The notes below the pieces were generated by a model that saw only the letters and a program-made list of their open reading frames with translations, had not been told where the DNA came from and searched no databases. From Phenylobacterium sp. (GTDB taxonomy: Bacteria; Pseudomonadota; Alphaproteobacteria; Caulobacterales; Caulobacteraceae), in contig JAQVDF010000050.1 of NCBI GenBank assembly GCA_028698405.1, positions 1 through 8,410 of the forward strand: a DNA stretch of 8,410 nucleotides. Reading direction: 5' to 3'. Below are positions 4,048 through 8,410 of the stretch, in pieces (position 1 is the first letter of the stretch; each line of letters starts with the position of its first letter). The position numbers and the translations under genes were made by a program.

Positions 4048-6117
4048 TCAGTCCATCAGCTTCTGCGTCAGGTAGACGTAGTGCCGAGCCCAGCGCTGGG
4101 CGTTGAGCTCGGGGTCGGTGGCGTTGGCGTGGCCGCCGAAGGTGTTCTCGAAATAGACGTAGGGCTTGCCGAGCGCCTCCAGCCGGGCCGCGAACTTGCG
4201 TGCGTGGCCTGGATGGACCCGGTCGTCGCGGGTGTTGGTGGTGATGTAGGGCTCGGGATAGTCCGCGTCCGGCGCGAGCTTCTGATAGGCCGAGTAGGCG
4301 GCGATGAAGGCCCGGTCCTCGGAGACCTCGGGATCGCCGTACTCGCCGATCCAGGACGCGCCGGCCGGCAGCCGGTGATAGCGCAGCATGTCGATCAGCG
4401 GGCTCTCGATCACCACCGCGTTGAACAGCTGCGGGTTCTGGGTCATCGAGACGCTGGTCAGCACCCCGCCGTTCGAGCGGCCGTAGATGCCGAGCCGGCG
4501 TGGCGAGGTGATCTTCCGCGCGATCAGGTCCTTGGCCACGGCGGCGAAGTCGTCGAACGCCCGCTGGCGCTTTTCGCGCAGCGCCGCCTGGTGCCACGTC
4601 GGGCCGAACTCGCCGCCGCCGCGGATGTTGGCCAGCACGTAGGCGCCGCCCCGCTCCAGCCAGATCTTGCCGAGTTCGGGGCGGTAGGCCGGCGTCTGGG
4701 CGATCTCGAAGCCGCCATAGCCGTAGAGCAGCGTGGGCGTCGAGCCGTCGAGCTTAAGGCCCTTCTTCGCGACCACGAAGTAGGGGATTCGGGTTCCGTC
4801 CGTGCTGGTCGCCGAGAACTGCTGGACCTCCAGGCCGTCGGGGTCGAACCGCGCAGGCAGGGTCTTCACCGTCTGGGCGGCCGCCGCGCCCGCGTCGGCC
4901 AGCCACAGGGCGTCGGGCGACAGGAAGCCCTCGGTGATCAGGAACAGGGTCTCGTCCTTGCCCGAGCCGCTGACCAGCGCGACCGAGGCGTCGGCGGGCA
5001 GCGGCAGGCGCCGGGCGGCCCAGCGGCCGTCCTGGCGGCGCCAGACGTCCACCGCGCCCTTCACCTCGTCGAGGATGGAGACGACGAGCGAGCCCTTGGT
5101 CTCGGCCGTCTCGGTGATCGCCTGCCGCTCGGAGGGCTGGAAGATCAGCTCCAGCTTCGCCGCCTTAGGGGCGCGCCGGAAATCCCCGATCGGCAGGCCG
5201 ACCAGGGCGCCGGCGGCGAAGTCTTCGTGCGGCTCCTGCAGGGTGAAAACCGCCCGGCCGTCCACATAGGCCTGGTAGGCGGCCCGCCGCGGCAGCGGCA
5301 GCTTCAGCGGCCCGGCGTCGGTCAGCAGGCTGAATTCGCTCTCGAAGAAGGTCAGGCCACGGGCGGCGATGATCCCGTCCACGGCCCCGCCCTCGGCGCG
5401 CAGCACGATGGCGCTGGCCGAAACGTCGGTCGGGTCGCCACGGAACACCTCGGTCGCGGTCCCGTCGCGGCGGACGGTCTTCAGCACATAGGGATAGCCG
5501 GAGGTCGTGACCTCGCCCGGCGTCCATTCGCGGCCGACGATCAGGGTGTCGGCGTCCAGCCAGGCGACGTCCTGCTTGCCCTCAGCGAAGCGGAAGCCGC
5601 CGTCCACGAAGCGGGCCTCGGCGGCGTCGAACTCGCGGAACTCCACCGCATCGCCGCCGCCGTCGGAGAGGGCGATCAGGCAGCGGGTCTCGGCGGGCTT
5701 CAGGCACGTCGCGCCGTGGAAGAACCAGTTGCGGCCCTCCGCTTCGGCGAGGGCGTCCAGGTCGAGCAGCGTGCGCCACTGCGGGCTCGCTTTGCGGTAA
5801 GAGGCCAAGCTCGCATGCCGCCAGACGCCGTGCGGGCGCTCGGCGTCCTGCCAAAGGTTGTCCACGCCGCCGGCCCGAAGGCGCGGGATCGGGATGCGGT
5901 CCTCGGCGGCGAAGATGGCCCGCGCCTCGGAAAGGTAGGTCTGGTAGCGCGGATCGCCCTCGAGCCGTTCGCGCGCCCTGGCGTTCTGGGCTTCCACCCA
6001 GGCCATCGCCCGGGGGCTGTCGACCTCCTCCAGCCACGCGAAGGGATCGTCCTCGGCCGCCGCGGCGACGCCGGCGGTCAGCATCAGGGCGCAGAGGCCC
6101 GAAACCACGGATTTCAT
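4048..6117 (-). CDS. Secreted prolyl oligopeptidase-family serine peptidase (S9)
   Basis: A 689-aa protein of the prolyl oligopeptidase family, which cleaves short peptides, typically after proline. Residues 1-20 (MKSVVSG...AGVAAAA) form a Sec signal peptide, placing it in the periplasm or outside the cell. Residues ~24-405 are the beta-propeller that gates substrate size (opening DDPFAWLEEVDSPRAMAWVEAQN is typical). Residues ~425-689 are the alpha/beta-hydrolase domain. The catalytic triad is complete: S548 in GRSNGG, D631 in TRDDRVHPGHA and H663 in FGGHANATD. R633 and W589 (ASWIGEYG) match the porcine enzyme's R643, which binds substrate, and W595, which stacks on proline. The active-site loop GGGEFGPTWHQAA is also standard. 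The ATG at 6117 is fixed by the signal peptide. It is divergent from dapF and convergent with the lipoprotein gene, so it is probably monocistronic. Likely role is periplasmic peptide turnover; exact specificity is unknown. Confidence 0.92.
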   Translation of the reverse strand: MKSVVSGLCALMLTAGVAAAAEDDPFAWLEEVDSPRAMAWVEAQNARARERLEGDPRYQTYLSEARAIFAAEDRIPIPRLRAGGVDNLWQDAERPHGVWRHASLASYRKASPQWRTLLDLDALAEAEGRNWFFHGATCLKPAETRCLIALSDGGGDAVEFREFDAAEARFVDGGFRFAEGKQDVAWLDADTLIVGREWTPGEVTTSGYPYVLKTVRRDGTATEVFRGDPTDVSASAIVLRAEGGAVDGIIAARGLTFFESEFSLLTDAGPLKLPLPRRAAYQAYVDGRAVFTLQEPHEDFAAGALVGLPIGDFRRAPKAAKLELIFQPSERQAITETAETKGSLVVSILDEVKGAVDVWRRQDGRWAARRLPLPADASVALVSGSGKDETLFLITEGFLSPDALWLADAGAAAAQTVKTLPARFDPDGLEVQQFSATSTDGTRIPYFVVAKKGLKLDGSTPTLLYGYGGFEIAQTPAYRPELGKIWLERGGAYVLANIRGGGEFGPTWHQAALREKRQRAFDDFAAVAKDLIARKITSPRRLGIYGRSNGGVLTSVSMTQNPQLFNAVVIESPLIDMLRYHRLPAGASWIGEYGDPEVSEDRAFIAAYSAYQKLAPDADYPEPYITTNTRDDRVHPGHARKFAARLEALGKPYVYFENTFGGHANATDPELNAQRWARHYVYLTQKLMD

Positions 6118-6220
6118 GGGCGGCTTGATAGCCGATGGACGGCGCGGACCGCTACCGCGGCGGGGCGTCGCTCAGTCGCCGAGTGCGCCGGCGCGCATTT
6201 TTCCCTATATGGCCAGGGCC
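6118..6220. promoter_or_regulatory. Divergent promoter region between S9 peptidase and dapF
   Basis: These 103 bp must hold promoters for both divergent genes. On the dapF side an AT-rich patch (CATTTTTCCCTATATGG, 6196-6212) lies just before the likely start. On the peptidase side the small inverted repeat GGCT-TGAT-AGCC (6122-6133) reads GGCTATCAAGCC on the minus strand, loosely resembling a Caulobacter -10 element 8 bp from the ATG. Neither promoter is certain. Confidence 0.4.
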
Positions 6221-7045
6221 ATGAGCCGTCCGTTCCTGAAGATGAACGGGCTCGGCAACGACTTCGTCGTGGTCGACGCCCTGACCGCCCCGTTCGCCCC
6301 GACGGCGGACGAGGTGCGGGCGATCGCCGACCGCGGGCGCGGGGTCGGCTGCGATCAGCTGGTGGCCATCGAGCCCTCGCAGCAGGCGGACGTGCGCGTG
6401 CGCTTCTGGAACGCCGACGGCGAGGCGGTGGGAGCCTGCGGCAACGCCTCGCGCTGCGTCGCCCAGTGGGTGATGGATCGCACCGGCAAGGACGAGGCGG
6501 TGCTGGAGACCGACGGCGGCCTGCTGCACGCCCGGCGCGCCGGGCGCAACGTCACCGTCGACATGGGCCGCCCCAGGCTCGCCTGGCACGAGATCCCGCT
6601 GGCCGAGGACATGGACACCCGCGGCATCGAGCTGCAGGTCGGCCCGATCGACAATCCGGTGCTGCACACCCCGGGCTGCGTCTCGATGGGCAATCCGCAC
6701 GTGGTCTTCTTCGTGCCCGACGCCGAGGCCGCGCCGGTGCGCGAGGTCGGCCCGCTGATCGAGCGCCATATGCTTTTCCCGGAAGGCGTCAACGTGGGCT
6801 TCGCCCAGATCAAGGCGCGCGACCGCATCCGGCTGCGGGTCTGGGAGCGCGGCGCGGGCCTGACGCTGGCCTGCGGCACCGGCGCCTGCGCCGCTCTCGT
6901 CGCCGCCCACCGCCGCGGCCTGACCGACCGCAAGGCGACGCTCGAGCTCGACGGCGGCCAACTGGTCATCGAGTGGCGGGAAGGCGACGACCACGTGCTG
7001 ATGACCGGGCCGGCGACGCTGGAATACGAGGGCCGGCTGCCGTGA
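6221..7045 (+). CDS. dapF: Diaminopimelate epimerase (DapF)
   Basis: Converts LL-diaminopimelate to meso-diaminopimelate, the substrate for both lysine synthesis and the peptidoglycan stem peptide. The cytoplasmic enzyme needs no cofactor and uses two cysteine thiols. From the ATG at 6221 the protein is 274 aa. It begins with the family signature KMNGLGNDFVVVD (residues 7-19) and carries the catalytic cysteines C73 (ACGNASRC) and C218 (ERGAGLTLACGTGACA), matching E. coli C73 and C217. Other conserved parts are WNADG before C73 and SMGNPHVVFFV in the middle. An in-frame ATG at 6209 (adding MARA) is also possible; 6221 is preferred because it puts the first Cys at 73 and gives the usual family length. 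The frame is open further upstream to 6116, but that part has no family resemblance. The stop overlaps the mtaB start by 4 bp, indicating a dapF-mtaB operon with coupled translation. Confidence 0.95.
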   Translation: MSRPFLKMNGLGNDFVVVDALTAPFAPTADEVRAIADRGRGVGCDQLVAIEPSQQADVRVRFWNADGEAVGACGNASRCVAQWVMDRTGKDEAVLETDGGLLHARRAGRNVTVDMGRPRLAWHEIPLAEDMDTRGIELQVGPIDNPVLHTPGCVSMGNPHVVFFVPDAEAAPVREVGPLIERHMLFPEGVNVGFAQIKARDRIRLRVWERGAGLTLACGTGACAALVAAHRRGLTDRKATLELDGGQLVIEWREGDDHVLMTGPATLEYEGRLP

Positions 7046-8367
7046 GCGTCCACACGGTCATCCGGCGCGTGCCGGCGCCGGCTTCGGCCGCCGACCCCGC
7101 GCCGCAGCCTGACGACACGTCCGCCGACGTGCGCATCGTCACCTTCGGCTGCCGGCTTAACGCTTACGAGAGCGAGCAGATCAGGGCCCGGGCGGCCGAG
7201 GACGGCCTGACCGACGCGGTGGTGTTCAACACCTGCGCGGTGACCGGCGAGGCGGTGCGCCAGGCCCGCCAGGCGATACGAAAGGCCCGGCGCGAACGGC
7301 CCGGGGCCAAGCTGATCGTCACCGGCTGCGCCGCCCAGATCGATCCGGCCGCCTTCGCCGCCATGGAGGAGGTGGACCTGGTGCTCGGCAACGCCGAGAA
7401 GGCCGCGCCCGGCGCGTACGCCCGAACCGCCGAGCCCGGCCGCGTGCGGGTCGGCGACATCATGAGCGTGCGCGAGACCGCCGGCCACCTGATCGACGGG
7501 CTGAAGGACCGCGCCCGCGCCTACGTCGAGGTGCAGAACGGCTGCGACCACCGTTGCACCTTCTGCGTCATCCCCTACGGGCGCGGCAATTCGCGTTCGG
7601 CCCCCGCCGGCGAGATCGTCGAGCAGGTGCGCCGGCTGGCCGCGGACGGCTATCGCGAGGTGGTGCTGACCGGCGTCGACCTGACGAGCTGGGGCGCCGA
7701 CCTGCCGGGCGAGCCGACCCTGGGCCAGCTGGTCGGGCGCATCCTGCGGCTGGTCCCAGAGCTGCCGCGGCTGCGGCTGTCGTCCATCGACGCGGCCGAG
7801 ATCGACGCGGACCTGATGCGCTGCCTCGCCGAAGAGGAGCGGCTCGCCCCCTACCTGCACCTGTCGCTGCAGGCCGGCGACGACATGATCCTCAAGCGGA
7901 TGAAGCGGCGCCACCTGCGGGCCGACGCCCTGCGGCTGGTCGCCGAGGTGCGGGCCGTCCGCCCCGACGTCGCCTTCGGCGCCGACCTGATTGCGGGCTT
8001 CCCGACCGAGACCGAGGCGATGTTCGAGAACACCCTGGCGCTGGTCGAGGAGGCGCAGCTCTCCTTCCTGCACGTCTTCCCGTTCAGCCCCAGGCCGGGC
8101 ACGCCGGCGTCCCGCATGCCGCAGGTTCCGCGGCCGCAGGTCAAATCCCGCGCCGCGCGCCTGCGCGCGGCGGGCGAGGCGGCGCTGGAGCGCCACCTGC
8201 AACGCCAGCTCGGACGCACCGTCTCGGCGCTGGTGGAACGGCCGGGCTTCGCGAGGGCCGCCGACTTCACCGAAGTCGCCTTCGACGGCGAGGCCCCGGT
8301 CGGCGAGATCGTCCCCCTGCGCATCGTCGGCCACGACGGCGCCCGCGCGCTGGCCGTGGTGGCCTGA
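7042..8367 (+). CDS. mtaB: tRNA (t6A37) methylthiotransferase MtaB
   Basis: A radical-SAM methylthiotransferase that converts t6A to ms2t6A at position 37 of ANN-reading tRNAs, stabilising codon pairing. The N-terminal MTTase domain has its three cluster cysteines in FGCRLN (C37), NTCAVT (C65) and TGCAAQ (C96). The radical-SAM core carries CxxxCxxC at C168, C172 and C175 (NGCDHRCTFC), so both [4Fe-4S] clusters can form. The C-terminal ~60 residues look like the RNA-binding TRAM domain. FGCRLN rather than the MiaB-type LGCQMN, and NTCAVT with TGCAAQ, favour MtaB over MiaB. The GTG at 7042 overlaps the dapF stop (GTGA), giving 441 aa. This start leaves about 29 residues of Ala/Pro-rich sequence before VRIVTFGCRLN, so a GTG at 7129 is an alternative. 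In many alphaproteobacteria dapF, a MiaB-like gene and ftsY lie together; ftsY would be beyond the right edge. Confidence 0.92.
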   Translation: MSVHTVIRRVPAPASAADPAPQPDDTSADVRIVTFGCRLNAYESEQIRARAAEDGLTDAVVFNTCAVTGEAVRQARQAIRKARRERPGAKLIVTGCAAQIDPAAFAAMEEVDLVLGNAEKAAPGAYARTAEPGRVRVGDIMSVRETAGHLIDGLKDRARAYVEVQNGCDHRCTFCVIPYGRGNSRSAPAGEIVEQVRRLAADGYREVVLTGVDLTSWGADLPGEPTLGQLVGRILRLVPELPRLRLSSIDAAEIDADLMRCLAEEERLAPYLHLSLQAGDDMILKRMKRRHLRADALRLVAEVRAVRPDVAFGADLIAGFPTETEAMFENTLALVEEAQLSFLHVFPFSPRPGTPASRMPQVPRPQVKSRAARLRAAGEAALERHLQRQLGRTVSALVERPGFARAADFTEVAFDGEAPVGEIVPLRIVGHDGARALAVVA

Positions 8368-8370
8368 CTT

Positions 8371-8404
8371 CCTCTCCCCCTCGGGCCACGCCTCGGGGGA
8401 GAGG
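8371..8404 (+). terminator. 10-bp hairpin after mtaB, terminator or REP-like
   Basis: CCTCTCCCCC (8371-8380) is perfectly complementary to GGGGGAGAGG (8395-8404). An inner GGC/GCC pairing (8384-8392) sits within the loop. It starts 3 bases after the mtaB stop. No U-run is visible before the window ends. CCTCTCCCCC...GGGGGAGAGG hairpins recur between genes in many alphaproteobacterial genomes, so this could be a dispersed repeat doing duty as an mRNA 3' end. Confidence 0.55.
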
Positions 8405-8410
8405 GGATCA

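Noticed and set aside
6231..6248. CGTTC-N8-GAACG inverted repeat resembling those upstream of murI and the SRPBCC gene
   Set aside because: It lies inside the dapF coding sequence over the conserved FLKMNG segment, so codon constraint explains it.
6355..8334. 659-codon minus-strand ORF opposite dapF and mtaB
   Set aside because: Antisense shadow of two certain genes; no recognisable domain.
4081..8367. Open frame of about 1428 codons running through the peptidase, dapF upstream region and mtaB
   Set aside because: Only the last 441 codons (from 7042) are a recognisable protein. The rest is antisense to the S9 peptidase gene or out of frame with dapF, and is low-complexity Arg/Ala/Gly/Val sequence kept open by high-GC codon bias.

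Overview
The window is GC-rich (roughly 70% by eye) and gene-dense. Codons favour G or C at the third position, and this creates very long false ORFs opposite real genes. The gene set and protein flavour suggest an alphaproteobacterium, most likely a Caulobacteraceae member such as Phenylobacterium or Caulobacter. That placement is inferred from recognised protein families, the dapF-mtaB pairing and the scarcity of Shine-Dalgarno sites, not from a database search.

Layout from left to right. Bases 1-280 hold no supported gene but contain a strong hairpin and a 12-bp palindrome. Next comes a glutamate racemase (murI, 281-1144, +), then an exported SRPBCC-fold protein (1241-1771, +). That gene is closed by a perfect 15-bp stem-loop followed by two smaller hairpins. 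A LysR-type peroxide sensor, OxyR (1947-2843, +), follows, with both redox cysteines conserved and a near-complete OxyR tetrad site directly before its start codon. A PadR-family regulator with a histidine-rich N-terminus (2941-3501, +) lies behind an AT-rich cluster of TCTAAA/TTTAGA half-sites, and 39 bp later a small outer-membrane-type lipoprotein (3541-4035, +). A secreted prolyl oligopeptidase-family S9 peptidase (4048-6117, -) converges on the lipoprotein. It diverges from dapF (6221-7045, +), which overlaps mtaB (7042-8367, +) by 4 bp. A 10-bp hairpin follows the mtaB stop.

Functional themes. MurI makes D-glutamate and DapF makes meso-diaminopimelate, so the two ends of the window supply two amino acids of the peptidoglycan stem peptide. 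The middle holds two stress or metal sensors, OxyR and the YqjI-like PadR protein, each with an apparent operator at its own start, which suggests autoregulation. MtaB modifies A37 of ANN-reading tRNAs and appears translationally coupled to dapF.

I do not see a mobile element, CRISPR array, toxin-antitoxin pair, phage genes or an undescribed multi-gene system. This looks like ordinary chromosomal core sequence. The best leads are regulatory: the OxyR tetrad, the PadR half-site array and the hairpin cluster before oxyR.
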